From NCBI GenBank assembly GCA_947579665.1, contig OX388350.1:86385152-86449151 (forward strand): a stretch of 64,000 bases of DNA, read 5' to 3'. A program made the translations under genes and the position numbers. The number at the start of each line of letters is the position of its first letter. Within the stretch, counting starts at the first letter, position 1. The notes under the pieces are model-generated. The model had not been told where the DNA came from and made no database searches. It saw nothing but the letters and a program-made list of their open reading frames with translations. The DNA comes from Sympetrum striolatum (lineage: Eukaryota > Arthropoda > Insecta > Odonata > Libellulidae). Of the stretch, positions 23,810 through 36,089 are shown piece after piece.

Positions 23810-25976
23810 ATCAGTGAAGTAGTGTTGCTCTTGTTGTGCTCTGACGTACTGCTAAAATCTGTGGGTGTCTGGTGATTTTTCTCGTGAATCATCGCAATAG
23901 TTCTGGTAGCTGTGTTGGATAGTGGTGTTTTTGATTATTCAACAGTTCATCCCTTTTCTTAAGGTGAGTACTTTTTCCTGTTTAACTCAACCGTGTTTAT
24001 TCATCACATTCTACCTACAAGATCGTATGTGTTTTTTTACTCTGCAATGTTTTACTGCCATTGTTTTCTGCTAACTTTAATAGGAAAGTGCGAATATCAT
24101 CAAACTTTCCTTAAATTATTTTTAACTAGCCGGATTTTCGTGCAGGTTTTTGGTCCATTTTTCTGCGCTGAAATGTTTTTATGCCAGATCACGCGTCTTG
24201 AGCTCCACAAACGAATAATTGAGATGAAGGAGAAAGCATTAAGTGATAAAATAGTATATTTGACTAATTTTATATCGCGGAGTTTAAATTTAGAGGCTCA
24301 TGAAGAGGCCCTAGATTGTTTCCGTAAATTTATTAGGGTAAAATTCATGGTGCCCTATCAAAAAAGGCGGAAAGGATATTCTTGGAATAATGAGCGATTT
24401 TTTGTTCGTCACAAGGCATGGCTCACAGAGTCAATCATTTTCCCCGAAACTATCCGTCAGTACCTACCAGGTACGTCTACAGCTACTGGTATGTATTTGC
24501 TGTTTAAATTCTATAGCAATCATTCAGCCGTATTGTTTTTCACGTGAGATTTGTTTATTAAAATTATTACCATATCAGGTACATTAGGACGACCACAAAA
24601 AGAATTTAGTTCTTCCTCTGAGAGATCCAAAAGAAGAAAGGTTCAAAATATTAAAACTTCTTCATCTGCTTCTGAGCTCGCCTTGGCAACCTCTCTCAGT
24701 TTAAGGGAGGAAGGCGATATTGCAGCCGCTCAACTTATTACCGAAGTAACTACGACCACCCCAAGTAGAGCAAGAAGAGTTCTTTCCAAATGGCAGTTGT
24801 TAATGTTTATCGATCTAATAGAAACATTTATTTTAGGTATGAAATGCATTGACCGAGAGTGTTAGCATTAAATGTTACATCTGCGGAGCTAAAATTTCAG
24901 AAATGAATGATTTAAGGGCAATGAAGGATCGACCAGTAGATGTGGACAATTATGCTTTTGGTTTATCAACGCTACATGGTTACATTCGTATTTTTGAGTG
25001 TCTTTTACACATAACGTATCGACTGGAGTTTAAACAGTGGCAGGTGAATAAGCATCGAAATTCTGGCTTTAATTTTTGTTATCCGGTTAAATAAATCTCT
25101 AAGATCTATTTATCTCTATATTTTATCTATCTCTAATCTATGATAATGAGACTCTTTTCTAGGCACGTGGTAATCTTAAAATACAGCTTTCCAAGAAAAA
25201 GGAAAATATACAGAAATTATTTAAAGAAAGGATGGGGTTAATAGTGGACTTACCAAAGCCGGGATCAGGAAATACTAACGATAGAAATACTGTAAGACGT
25301 TTCTTCGATTCTCCAAAACTGGCAGCTGAATTGACAGGTAATTATGTGTGTAGACTTAGCTTCGCAGTAATAGCCATGCATAGGTAAAATGCATACATAC
25401 AGCTACTTTAAATACCTCAGTAACTAGTCCCTTTGATAGATATTTTAGAAATACCATTCAGTTTAATGTAAATTTTTTCCTATTTTCATTACAGGGATTC
25501 ATTACGACCTCGTTAAAAAATTTTCCATCATCCTTAAGGCAATATCAAGCGGAAAATCGATAAATAATGAGGGATTTTCCCAATACTGCCAGAAAACTGC
25601 CGAATTATATGTAGACTTGTATCCCTGGTATTATATGCCAACCTCGGTACATAAGGTCCTTGAGCATAGAAGTGAAATTTCGAAGGAGACGATTCTTCCC
25701 CTAGGGCAGCTCTCCGAAGAGGCGATGGAAGCTCGCAATAAGGACGCTAGAAAATTCCGTCAAAGATTCAGCAGAAAACACTCCAGGATGGCCACCAACG
25801 ATGATTTATTTAAAAGGTTGTTGATCACTTCTGATCCATTTCTTTCCTCCAAAATTACTCTGATTCCTAAGCGATACAGAAAGATGCCGAAAGAATTGAG
25901 AGAACTGCTGATTTTAGAAGACGGCGAGGGATTGGAATCAGACAGTAGAGACGGCCAAAAGTTTTCTGAAGATTAA
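23810..25976 (+). pseudogene. Transib-2 transposase gene, six-exon model, internally deleted
   Basis: RAG1-like DDE transposase acting on the element's ends in the nucleus. My model: 5' exon from a TCAGT initiator-like site near 23,810 to the donor AAG|GTGAGT (23,963); exon 2 24,188-24,470 (first good ATG 24,224); exon 3 24,579-about 24,800; exon 4 about 24,840-25,043; exon 5 25,163-25,337; exon 6 25,495-25,976. All inner junctions are GT-AG and keep phase. Exon 3 has the GRPQKEF..SERSKRRK N-terminal block. Exon 4 has the CYICGA zinc pair (RAG1 has a CxxC here) and exon 6 has HKVLEH and the LGQLSEEAMEARNK block with the third catalytic acid. Between exons 3 and 4 the catalytic RNase-H-like region with both Asp residues is missing, a deletion I estimate at about 1 kb of coding sequence by comparison with the family. 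Confidence 0.85.
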
Positions 25977-25987
25977 GAATTTTCCAT

Positions 25988-26975
25988 GAAATGCTTCCGT
26001 GGAAATACCCAGTAAGTACCGTTAAGTGCTGCGCGGTGTCACAAAAGCCCCTTTTCGCGTGGCTCTCGTCAGCGAGGGTGGAAAGGGTAAGTGGTAGAAA
26101 AACAATCAGATGGTGCCCTTTCTGCAATGCATGAACCCGTTACCGTACATTCGAACTTACTAAGTGTCTCAAAAGTAGAAGGATATTTCTAACTCGCGGC
26201 AAGAATCCATAAAGTATCCAAAACTTATCGTATTTACCAGAGTACCGCATCCATTGACTCATTCGCACGATCAAATATCCTCTCCATATCTTTGATATGG
26301 AATTTCTGAACAGTGACAGTGATAGTAACAGCATACATAGCTTAAAAACGGCGATTTTAAAGAGTTAAGGTCCTAAAAACTAAAACAATCCAACGAAGCC
26401 GCCGTGCTTCCAGACCCAGCAGCTCGGACCCGGATCGTGCAGCGCGATCGAAAAATCGCGTTTATTTTCGTGGTCGGTAACGTTCATATAAGATCTATGC
26501 TGGATATTCTTAAACTGTCTTCACCCTATACTCTGGTGTAATTTCCCGCTGCACATATTTTTTAAACAAAAGATATCGACTACTTTATGTCAAAATTTGT
26601 CTGAAAAAAGCGTCCGCCATTTTGTGATGAAACACTGCACAAATATTGACCAATATCCTTAAAACTGATGGATAGTATAGATAAAGTACCATTCTGATCG
26701 AATATAATGTTTTTTATTCCACTAAATTCCTTCCACAAGTACACTATTAGCTTAACTTATAAGATTTTCGACGAAAAATAGAATCGGGTGTGTTTTTGAA
26801 AGTTTAGTCATGTTTGACCCTTCGTATCTAAGTAACGCATACGATTTATGGAAAACGACTTACTGTTTCATAATCAGCAATCATTTGGCTGTATATATGC
26901 AAAGTTTCAAATTTGTATCTCAAAAAAAGCAATTTTGGACTTTTGTCCGGCGTTTTTCGATTTTGGACCACTGTG
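25988..26975 (-). repeat. Transib-2 right long inverted repeat
   Basis: Inverted partner of 22,777-23,765. It begins only about 11 bp after the transposase stop codon, so the coding region occupies nearly all the unique interior. Confidence 0.9.
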
Positions 26976-27934
26976 CAGCGCCCAGAGGGCCCACAACGTA
27001 CATAATCAGCAACTTCCGGTTTATCAGTATTTCACGAATAACTCCTACACAATCAGTGATAAAAAAATACGTTTCATACAAAAGTTATAGTATATTACAT
27101 TTTCTAAAACTTTTATATTTGATAATATATACCTAAATATCATATTTATGGAGATATTTTGAAAACCGGAAATGAGCTTTGAAGAATGAAGCTCGACTTT
27201 CGGCAAACCGATTTACTCCAAAAACTAATCAACTCTAACGACAGCAACCAAAATACTGAATATGAAATTTAGTGTTGATCCGAAAATTATTTTTCATGTT
27301 AGAGCGCCCACAAAGTTCATAATCAGCTACTTCCTTTTATCAGTATTTCACGAATAACTCCTAATCAACCGGTGATAAAAAAATATCTTAAATACAAAAG
27401 TTATAGTAAACCTCATTATCTAAAACTTTTATCTAGTATACAATAAACCTATATATCATATTTACGGAGATATTTTGAAAACCGGAAATGAGCTTTGATG
27501 AATGAAGCTCGACTTCCGGCAAACCGATTTACTCCAAAAACTAATAAACTCTGACAGCACACACCACAGTACTATATATGAATTTTGGTATTGATACGAC
27601 TAATAGTTTTCTCGTTAAAGTGCCCACTATCACACACACACACACACATACACACAGACATCATTCCGAAAACGGTCAAAACGTGTTCTAGGGACCCCAA
27701 AACATGTATTTCCGTTGAAATCTCGAAGTCGATTTTTTTTCATGAAAACAATACTTTCTCTATACTTCGTATATGGAGAAAGTAAAAATCATTGAACTTC
27801 ATACAACATTTGGTATCAAATTATTACATTCGTTTTTCGAAAAAAGATAATTTAAACCGATTCCAACGATTGATTATGCACGTCAATGCGAACGGAATCA
27901 ACAGCGTTTCTCTTCTTCTCAACTCTAAATTGGC

Positions 27935-28250
27935 CAAAATGCAGGATTCAACAATTGCATTTGTCGTCAGGGGGACCGGTTGTTTACACCCTCGAAATTT
28001 TACAAAACATTTCGTGTATTTAGTGTAAAGCCTCGATAATTCAATTCGAAAACAATAATTTACGACCAGAATAAGATTTTTCATTTATTTTCCTTCCTTT
28101 TGGCGCTTTTTTCAATTTCGTACGACCATTCTTTCTAATTTAATTTCGCTACAGAAACGAAGCCTGCAGCGGCAAAAATGGACTCTACGTGTATATCCTA
28201 TGGAAATGATTTGACTCGTCTGGGATCGAACCGAGCACGAAACGTAAACA
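27935..28250 (+). repeat. Interspersed repeat family P, copy 3
   Basis: It shows the TTTGTCGTCAGGGGGACC block, the core (AGAATAAGAT, TTTTCCTTCCTTTTGGCG, TTCGTACGACCATT) and the AAACGAAGCCTGCAGC end, followed by GGGATCGAACCGAGCACG. No coding capacity. Confidence 0.75.
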
Positions 28251-30504
28251 TTTTTTACAATAGAAACACTCTCGTATTTGAATGCAACGCTGTGTTGAAA
28301 GTTCCAGTCAATCGACAGAGCATTTAATGAGTTTTGCGGTCACAAACATACGCAGGCTGAATTTTTATGCATAGGATATTTTCTTTATTAGTTTTCCCAG
28401 TTTTTGGTGATACATTGAGGTATCTTGGTTTAAAATCCAGCTTAAAATATTTTCCCTTTTTAAAACAAATAAACGAAGCCGATTGCTAGTTTTTCCTCAT
28501 TCCTCATTGCTGATTAAGGATACTTTTGAGAATTGAACAAAGTAGAATCAACAACTTCGGCCTTGACTTGGTGGTATAATAAATCTCATTCTGTGGTATT
28601 TGTGAAAGATAGTTTTTCTTCACCCTTTTAGTTAAACAAAGCTCCAATTGTTGCAATGAGGTTTGACAACGATTGAGAATAAAAGCACTTTTGAAATTGT
28701 AATATATCGCGAATTCTGGAAACCAATTGTTGGGAGTACAAGTTTTAGTTACTATGGAGTTATTTGTTGTTTATTCGTGCAGTTACCTGATTTTCGGGAT
28801 TTTATTGAGGCACTTCCCGGAAAATTAGAGAGTTGAAATTCGAGGGATCGCTGGAAGCCGTGCATATCCGGCAAAAACTACAAAGACATCTTTTAAGATT
28901 ATATTCTGCTCGACGCTAGGTCATGGCAAATATTCTACCTAAGAAATGCACGCAGAGTTCTGTTTCACCGCTTGCATGCTTCGTTTCATTCGTATTCTTA
29001 AATTGTAAATAACTGTCCTACGAAGTCGAGTCAAGTACCAAAAGAAAGAGAATTAGATGACGATTCTTACTTTGGTCGCGGAATATCGTTTTCGAATCGA
29101 AATTAAGAGAGCTAGGGCAAAATGAACGAAAATTTAGTGAAATTTCTTCGTAGTAAACAACTCAGGCGACCAATGTGATTATTGAATATGAGCTCAAGCG
29201 TTTTCTCATTTGAATGGGATTTTAAGCCCATAATAAATTAATGGCAAAGAATTATGTAAGAATATATGAAATGGAGGCAATTTACAGATTCCAACACATG
29301 ATGCATAAATAGCAGGGACAAAATTTCGGCATATTTAGAGGCTTTCGAAAACATTTTAAGCAACATCCCGGTAGGAATTCAAAATCAATAAGAAGACGCG
29401 CTCTTCCATACCAATACTAAAATTAAAGAAATTTGACCCAATGTGCGTGGGTTCGACGCTGGGTGGGTACAAAATTGTCTCATTGGAAATATATTGTGGC
29501 GAATTTCAAAATTTATATCAACATATTACTTATGTATAGACTAGCACGTAGTTTCTAGTCATCATGGTCCAGTTGAATGAATTACATCTCTCCCCTCTTG
29601 CAAAAATAAGCCAAAGGATCAATCTATCCTCAACGACAATAACTTTGCAAACAAAACAAAATAAACGAATGAACAAGTTAGTTACTTGCTATACTTTTTT
29701 AGAGACAACAACTATTTAAACGGCGTTGATTCATAAAATTGACAATATCTTCTAATTAAATATTTTAGCGACGATAACCTTAAAACAGAGTTGAAAAAAA
29801 ATTAAAAATAAAATTTTAATAATTTAAAAAATGATAAATAAATATTAACAAAATGAAAAATAATTTTTTTTATATTTTTTTTTAAATACGCTTTTAAGAT
29901 ATTCGAGCAAAAACACTAAAACTTTTGCGACTTTCAACTTTCACATCAGGTTTATGCTGAATGAAACTTTATTGAGCGCATGAACGAAATTAGGCTTTTA
30001 AATGAAAATATCGGAAGAATTATAATCAGAATTATTTTAAATTAATCAGATAATGAGAAGTAATAAAGAAATCATTTTCCATTCCTGGATCTCGGTGTAT
30101 AGCGTAGAAACAAGAAAGCAGCTGATTTTTCCAATGCACTTTACTGTGAAAGTCCTTGGGAAGTTGAATTTAATTTTGAATTATTTCAAATATTTAATAT
30201 TCATTCACGTGACGCACAAATAATCACGGAGAATACGAAGCGCCATTTCTATTTTTTAGCAATCTCTAGATTGATTAGGGTTTCATTCCCGCGGATTACG
30301 ACATTACAGTCAAACCACATTTGCTTCCTTTATTGGAGGTCCGATTTATCGTAAAATTTACGTAAAGTTAAGAAATAATCAAAAATGTTATGAAAAAGAA
30401 ACTGAAGGATACGGACGTGAAGTCATGATCAAAGTTGGCTGCTCTCTGAAGGAAAACTAACGTCTGTCGTATTTTTAAGGCTTAGGCCACGTCCTAAAGG
30501 AGCA
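28251..30504. other. AT-rich DNA with one family-P copy, no gene
   Basis: Family-P copy 4 lies at about 28,990-29,200 on the minus strand (ACCAAAAGAAAGAGAATTAG, GACGATTCTTACTTTGGTCG). A GGGTTCGACGCTGGGTGGG motif is at about 29,447. An A/T-only low-complexity stretch is at 29,790-29,890. I see nothing else. Confidence 0.55.
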
Positions 30505-30920
30505 AAAAGAAGTCTGCATACTGCAAGCATATTTACGATACAAATTTCAATTCGATATAATATCGAGATGGTTATCAAACCTGATTCTGTATTCAACTTT
30601 GAATTTTATGGTAGAATACAAATGGTGTCGACCCAATGATCATAATGTAGGAGATGAAAATGTTTCTAAGAAACATTTACTACTTCTGTTCACATGCGTG
30701 GCCATAGAATGTTCAACTTCAACTGGGTAAATGAATCAAAGAGAAAACTGGAATTCCCGCCATGGATTACAAATGGTAGAACCACATGGTCTCGAACCCA
30801 GGACTTTTTCAATTAATATGTATAACAACCTTGTAGGAATAAAATTAATTTAATTCAAAGTTTTAAGTGGATATCATACCGGGAAGGTCCTAATATTAGA
30901 CTTCATTATCTCCTTTTGAA
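30505..30920. repeat. ~170-bp diverged array, block 4 (fragment)
   Basis: It opens with GCATACTGCAAGCAT as blocks 1 and 3 do. It has TCGAACCCAGGA at 30,792 and the CATACCGGGAAGGTCCT block at about 30,875. One to two recognisable periods only. Confidence 0.6.
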
Positions 30921-31149
30921 ACTCATAAAGTCATTTATTAGATCGTATAGTATTGTTCTAGCTACATAGATTGCTAGGACAATTTCGCTATTGCACACAT
31001 TGTTGCCATTCGATTAATTTTGACGACTAAAATTTCCTTGCTTTTCCCTAAGAAAATATAAAACTTTTGAAATTTTCCAAAGCTTACTAATGGTTTAATT
31101 GCCATAAAATATCAATTACATACATTCCGCGTAATCTATTCCTATGAGA

Positions 31150-31400
31150 GTTCAACAATCACATTCGTCGTTAGGGAATTGTTTATGCCCACTAAATTAC
31201 ACAAATATTTAGTCATTTTTGTCCGAATTCTCGAAATTTCGACTCGAATGCGATATTTCACCACCAAAATAAGAATCTTTATTCAATTTACTTTCTTTTG
31301 GTGTCCATCTCGATCGTATTTCTCGATACGACGACGTATGGTCGTGCGACCATTATTTCTGATTTAATTCTTCAAAATAAAAACTGCCTGTAATGGTTGA
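31150..31400 (+). repeat. Interspersed repeat family P, copy 5
   Basis: It contains the TTCAACAATCACATTCGTCG block, the core AATAAGAATCTTTATTCAAT followed by TTACTTTCTTTTGGTGTCCA, and the GTGCGACCATTATTTCTGAT end. The 62-codon frame across it is incidental. Confidence 0.8.
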
Positions 31401-32218
31401 AAACGAATAAATTCGATGTGCGAAGGTAAGATTTATTACTTGACATGTTTCGCTAGCGAAGTAGCATCATCTGGCACATTACTTATTTTGGGGTTTCATG
31501 ATATATACATAATATACTGATGGTGGGTATTTTGGAGGAAGGTCAGGAGAGGAAGGGAAAGAAGGGTTGGGATACACGTGCTCGTTTGTCGTTCTTGGGA
31601 GGCGATTTCTACCTCTTCCAAAAGGTCAAGGCGCCGCTATGTGTATCATGTTTATATGAAATCGAAAACCAATAAAACCTGAATTTCATTTCGTCTGGTA
31701 AGTAGTATGTGTCATTACAATCTATCGGATTTATTTTTACCACTATTTATCACTGTTGAAATCATACAGCAAACTGATTTGTTTAAGAGATTGCCTTTGC
31801 ATTTTTTTAAAAGGGCCATTTGTTCGATTGTTTAAACAATTACTCGAGTAACAATGATGATAAAGACAAACCGAAACTCCGAAGAAAGCAGACAGGAAAT
31901 AATAACGAATTAATTCTATAGTCAATTGCTGAATTGTTTAAATGAATTGTTTAAACAATTTGTTGAGAAAAATTACACTCAGAGAAGTGGAATTAATAAC
32001 ATCAAAAAGGTTATGATTGATTTAAAATATATAGGAATGTATTAGTTTATTTTAGGTTGGCTTTCCTTATTTTGAATATTTGTTTTGCTAAAAACAATAA
32101 TATCAGGAATACGAGAGAAATAGCAATAAACTCTGATTCAGTGGCTAAGGAACCTATGAGATTATCGATTTTTGTTAACATACAACTAAATACAACGTTG
32201 TTAAAACATTTGTCCAGC
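31401..32218. other. No gene; possible retroelement-type motif
   Basis: At about 31,440-31,480 the sequence TGACATGTTTCGCTAGCGAA with a following AGCATCATCTGGCAC resembles motifs often seen near ends of Penelope-like elements; that is a recollection of style, not a match. The rest is AT-rich with no domain. Confidence 0.35.
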
Positions 32219-32361
32219 TTTTTTACTTTCTCCATATACGAAGTATAGAGAAAGTATTGTTTTCATGAAAAAATTCGACTTCGAGATTTCAACGGAAATA
32301 CACGTTTTGGGGTCCCTAGAACACGTTTTGACCATTTTCTGAATGATGTCTGTGTGTATGT

Positions 32362-32404
<43 letters not shown>

Positions 32405-34045
32405 TGTGTGTGTGTGTATGTGTGTGTGTGATAATGGGCGTTCTAACTCGAAAACTAAAAGTCGTATCAATACCAAACTTCATATATAGTACTGTTGTGT
32501 GTGCTGTCAGAGTTGATTAGTTTTTGGAGTAAATCCGTTAACCGGAAGTCGAGCTTTATTCATTAAAGCTCATTTCCGGTTTTCAAAATATCTCCATAAA
32601 TATGATATATACGTCTATTGTATTACTTATAAAAGTTTTAGATAGTATAATTTACTATAACTTTTGTATTTAACATATTTTTGTATCACCGGTTCATTAG
32701 GAGTTATTCGTGAAATACTGATAAACCGGAAGAAGATGATTATGTACTTTGTGGGCGCTCTAACATGAAAACTATTTGTTGGATTAACACCAAATTTCAT
32801 ACATAGTACTTTTATTACAGTCGTTAGAGTTGATTAGTTTTTGGAGTAAATCGGCTGACCGGAAGTCGAGCTTCATTCTTCAAAGCTCATTTCCGGTTTT
32901 CAAAATATCTCCATAAATATGATATTTAGGTATATACTATTATTTATAAATGTTGTTTAAAATTTAATTTACTATAACTTTTTTATGAAACATATTTTTG
33001 CATCACTGATTGTTTAGGAGTTATCCATGAAATACTGTTAAACCGGAAGTTGCTGATTATGTACGTTGTGTAAAGCTCATTTCTGGTTTTCAAAATATAT
33101 CCATAAAGATGATATATTGGTACATTGTATTCCTTATAAAAGTTTTAGATAATATAATTTACTATAACTTTTGTATTTAATATATTTTTGTATCACCGGT
33201 TGATTAAGAGTTATTCGTGCAATACCGATAACCCGGGAAGTAGCTGTTATGTCTATTGTGGGCGCTCTAACATGAAAACCATTCGTTGTATCAACTTTAA
33301 ATTCCACATATAGTGTTTTTGTTGGTGTCGTTAGAGTTGATTAGTTTTTGGAGTAAATCGGTTGACCGGAAGTCGAGCTTCATTCTATAAAGCTCATTTC
33401 CGGTTTTCAAAATATCTCCATAAATATTATATTTAGGTATATACTATTAATTATAAATGTTTTAGAAAATTTATCTTACTATAACTTTTGTATGAAACAT
33501 ACTTTTATATCACCGATTGTTTAGGAGTTATTCATGAAATACCGATAAACCGGAATTTGCTTAGTATGTACTTTGTGGGCGCTCTCACATGAAAACTATT
33601 TGTCGTTTCAACACCAAATTTCATGTATATTACTTTGGTTGTTGTGATTAGAGTTTATTATTTTTTAGAGTATATCATTGAACCGGAAGTTGAGCTTTAC
33701 TCTTCGAAGCTTATTTCCGATTTTGCAAAATACCTCTATAAATATGATATTTAGGTATATACTATTATTTTTAAAAGTTTTAGAAAAATTACTCTACTAC
33801 ACCTTTTGTATTAAACATATTTTTGTATCACTGATTGTTTAGGAGTTATTCGTGAAATACCGATAAACCGGAAGTTGCTGATTATTTACTTTGTGGGCGC
33901 TCTTACCTGAAAACTATTTGTCGTATCAACACCAAATTTCGTACATTTTATTTTGGTTGGTGTCATCAGAGTTGATTAGGTTTTGGAGGATATCGGTTTA
34001 CCAGAAGTCGATCTTTATTTATGGAAGCTCATTTCCGTTTTTGAA
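32219..34045 (-). mobile_element. HINE-like interspersed element, copy D, expanded to about six internal units
   Basis: On + it starts with ACTTTCTCCATATACGAAGT and has a long GT microsatellite (32,349-32,439). Units then begin near 32,434, 32,752, 33,258, 33,575 and 33,893, each opening with GTGGGCG.TCT, plus a partial unit at about 33,064-33,257. Spacing is 312-321 bp for full units. Other copies have two units. The far end with CACATCAG is missing; homology stops near 34,045, so the copy is truncated or recombined. Confidence 0.65.
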
Positions 34046-34479
34046 ACATTTCACCATTAAACCTTAAGTAGTCTCGTGGGGTCAATGTGACATCAGGCGC
34101 TATATTACCGTCGGGATCACAGAAACTAATGAAGATATTTCAACCAAATTTTCGTTTTGTAAAAATGTTGTCCATGTTATGATTATCTGAGGATTTTCTT
34201 AATGTCAAGTTATAAGAAGTATGCAATTTTAGCAGTGCTACCAAATTTACTGAAATAAATTTTAATAATTATCTAAACATTATTTCAACAATTTTTAAGC
34301 ACCTATACATAAAATAATTCATAGGTATTTTAAAGATTTACTGAATATTTTAGGAATGAATCTATAATGTTTAAAATGCTATTACAGTTCACAGAATACC
34401 TTACTAATTCTCACTGAGTAAATATGTGTTGATATAGTTTCAATATAGTAACAAAGAGCTACGCATTAATTTGTTTTTT
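34046..34479. other. AT-rich spacer between two HINE-like copies
   Basis: No ORF, repeat or terminal structure recognised. It may be the original flank of copy D or E. Confidence 0.4.
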
Positions 34480-35500
34480 TACTTTCTCCATATACGAAGT
34501 ATAGAGAAAGTATTGTTTTCATGAAAAAATTCGACTTCGAGATTTCAACGGAAATACATGTTTTGGGGTCCCTAGAACACGTTTTGACCATTTTCGGAAT
34601 GATGTCTGTGTGTGTGTGTGTGTATGTGTGTGTGTGATAGTGGGCGCTCTAACGTAAAAACTATTGGTCGTATCAATACCAAACTTCATGTATAGTAGTG
34701 TTGTGTGTGCTGTCAGAGTTCATTAGTTTTTGGAGTAAATCGGTCAACCGGAAGTCGAGCTTTATTGATTAAAGCTCATTTCCGGTTTTCAAAATATCTC
34801 CATAAATATGATATATACGTATATTGTATTACTTATAAAAGTTTTAGATAATATAATTTACTATAACTTTTGTATTTAATATATTTTTGTATCTGCGGTT
34901 GATTAGGAGTTATTCGTGAAATACTGATAAACCGGAAGAAGATGATTATGTACTTTTTGGGCGCTCTCACATGAAAAATAATTGTCGGATCAACACCAAA
35001 TTTCATAAATGTTACTTTTAGTACAGTCGTTAGAGTTGATTAGTTTTTGGAGTAGATCGGTCACCCGGAAATTGAGCTTCATTCTTCAAAGCTTATTTCC
35101 GGTTTTCAAAATATCTCCATAAATATGATATTTAGGTATATACTATTAATTATAAATGTTTTAGAAAATAAAATTTACTATAACTTTTGTTTGAATCATA
35201 TTTTTTTATCACTGATTGTTTAGGAGTTATTCATGAAATACTGATAAACCGGAAGTTGCTGATTATGTACTTTGTGGGCGCTCTGGGCTCTATGGGCGAA
35301 AGGCCAAATTCATCTTTTTTCATCGAGCATGTCCCGAAAAACATTATTTATAATTTTTGTGACGTAAATGATAATAATATATAAATTAATCACTCATCTT
35401 CAAGTTTATATTGAATATAGAGTTCGAAATTACTGTCGTAGATAAATATTTACATCTTATATATGGAGAAAGTCATGTGCTGGCCACATCAGATTTTTTA
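34480..35500 (-). mobile_element. HINE-like interspersed element, copy E
   Basis: Full-length on +: ACTTTCTCCATATACGAAGT end, GT microsatellite (34,606-34,639), two ~315-bp units, then the GTCATGTGCTGGCCACATCAG-type end at about 35,475-35,497. Same orientation as copies A and D. The first part is very close to copy D over the first ~200 bp. Confidence 0.65.
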
Positions 35501-35509
35501 TTTCGACCT

Positions 35510-35690
35510 CGTCCAGGCGGCGGCCTTCCTTTTCGCGATTTGGGATGAAAATCACTTTGGTCTTCCAAGAGCGAAGTTGGGCATAGGCGACCGAAGACGG
35601 TAGTCCCTGTTGTGTTCAGATTTCTAGCGGTTTTCCCGACATGCCTCACAAATATCACATTTAAGTTGGTAGACCCAACTACAATCAAAT
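35510..35690 (-). pseudogene. GIY-YIG endonuclease relic, Penelope-like
   Basis: On the minus strand one frame reads VYQLKCDICEA and a shifted frame continues HVGKTARNLNT. A third segment reads SEHNRDYRLRSPMPNFALG. In order these fit the start (Y-x-L-x-C-x-x-C), the YVG-type strand and the EH helix of GIY-YIG nucleases of Penelope-like retroelements. At least two frame changes and a stop break it, and the RT part is absent. The assignment rests on short blocks and could be a chance resemblance. Confidence 0.4.
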
Positions 35691-35699
35691 ACATCCGCT

Positions 35700-36085
35700 T
35701 TTTTGTTTTGAAATTTTGATTAAATGACAATATTCCACGAACAGAATAAAAATTTTAAATCGATTTCTGTTCTTTTGCTGCTTGTCTCCACTTTGTCCGA
35801 CTATTCCTTATGATTTAATCCTTCAAACGAAATAAAGCCTGCAACCCATTAAACTGTACTTTATAAGTATTCTTCACTGAAATGTACCTGAGCGATCTCT
35901 CATGACAAACACCAAAATTATTGGATAAAAGTGCGACAGTACTTCCTTTCTCATCCCAAAGAACACGTACGCAAATTCAGAAGCAAATCGGGCGGACTTC
36001 AATCCAACACAAACACACAGAATATCTGCTTTATATATAAATGGATCCCAACCTCATGTGGTGTGTCAGCTAAGATAGAGAACTT
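35700..36085 (+). repeat. Interspersed repeat family P, copy 6
   Basis: The core is recognisable (AATATTCCACGAACAGAATA, TTTCTGTTCTTTTGCTGCTT, AATAAAGCCTGCAACCC). It is followed by the longer downstream part shared with the 62-kb copies (CCCAAAGAACACGTACGCAA, GGGCGGACTTCAATCCAA). Confidence 0.7.
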
Positions 36086-36089
36086 CCCC

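Larger units (their letters stand above)
22777..26975 (+). mobile_element. Transib-2: Transib DNA transposon with ~0.98-kb inverted repeats
   Basis: Ends are CACTGTGGTCCAAAATCG on the left and CGATTTTGGACCACTGTG on the right. They are flanked by CAGCG at 22,772-22,776 and 26,976-26,980, a 5-bp target duplication. Transib is the superfamily with a CAC-type terminal heptamer and GC-rich 5-bp TSDs, and with a transposase related to RAG1. Length is 4,199 bp. A transposase gene lies between the two inverted repeats. The internally deleted catalytic region makes this copy non-autonomous. Confidence 0.93.
22564..27787 (+). mobile_element. HINE-like interspersed element, copy C, split by Transib-2
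   Basis: The left part (22,564-22,776) starts AAAAAATCTGATGTGGCC. The right part (26,981-27,787) carries two ~315-bp units, a short CA microsatellite and the hairpin end CTATACTTCGTATATGGAG. The two parts match HINE-like copy B across the junction once the 4.2-kb Transib and one copy of CAGCG are removed, which dates this element as older than the Transib. Confidence 0.7.
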
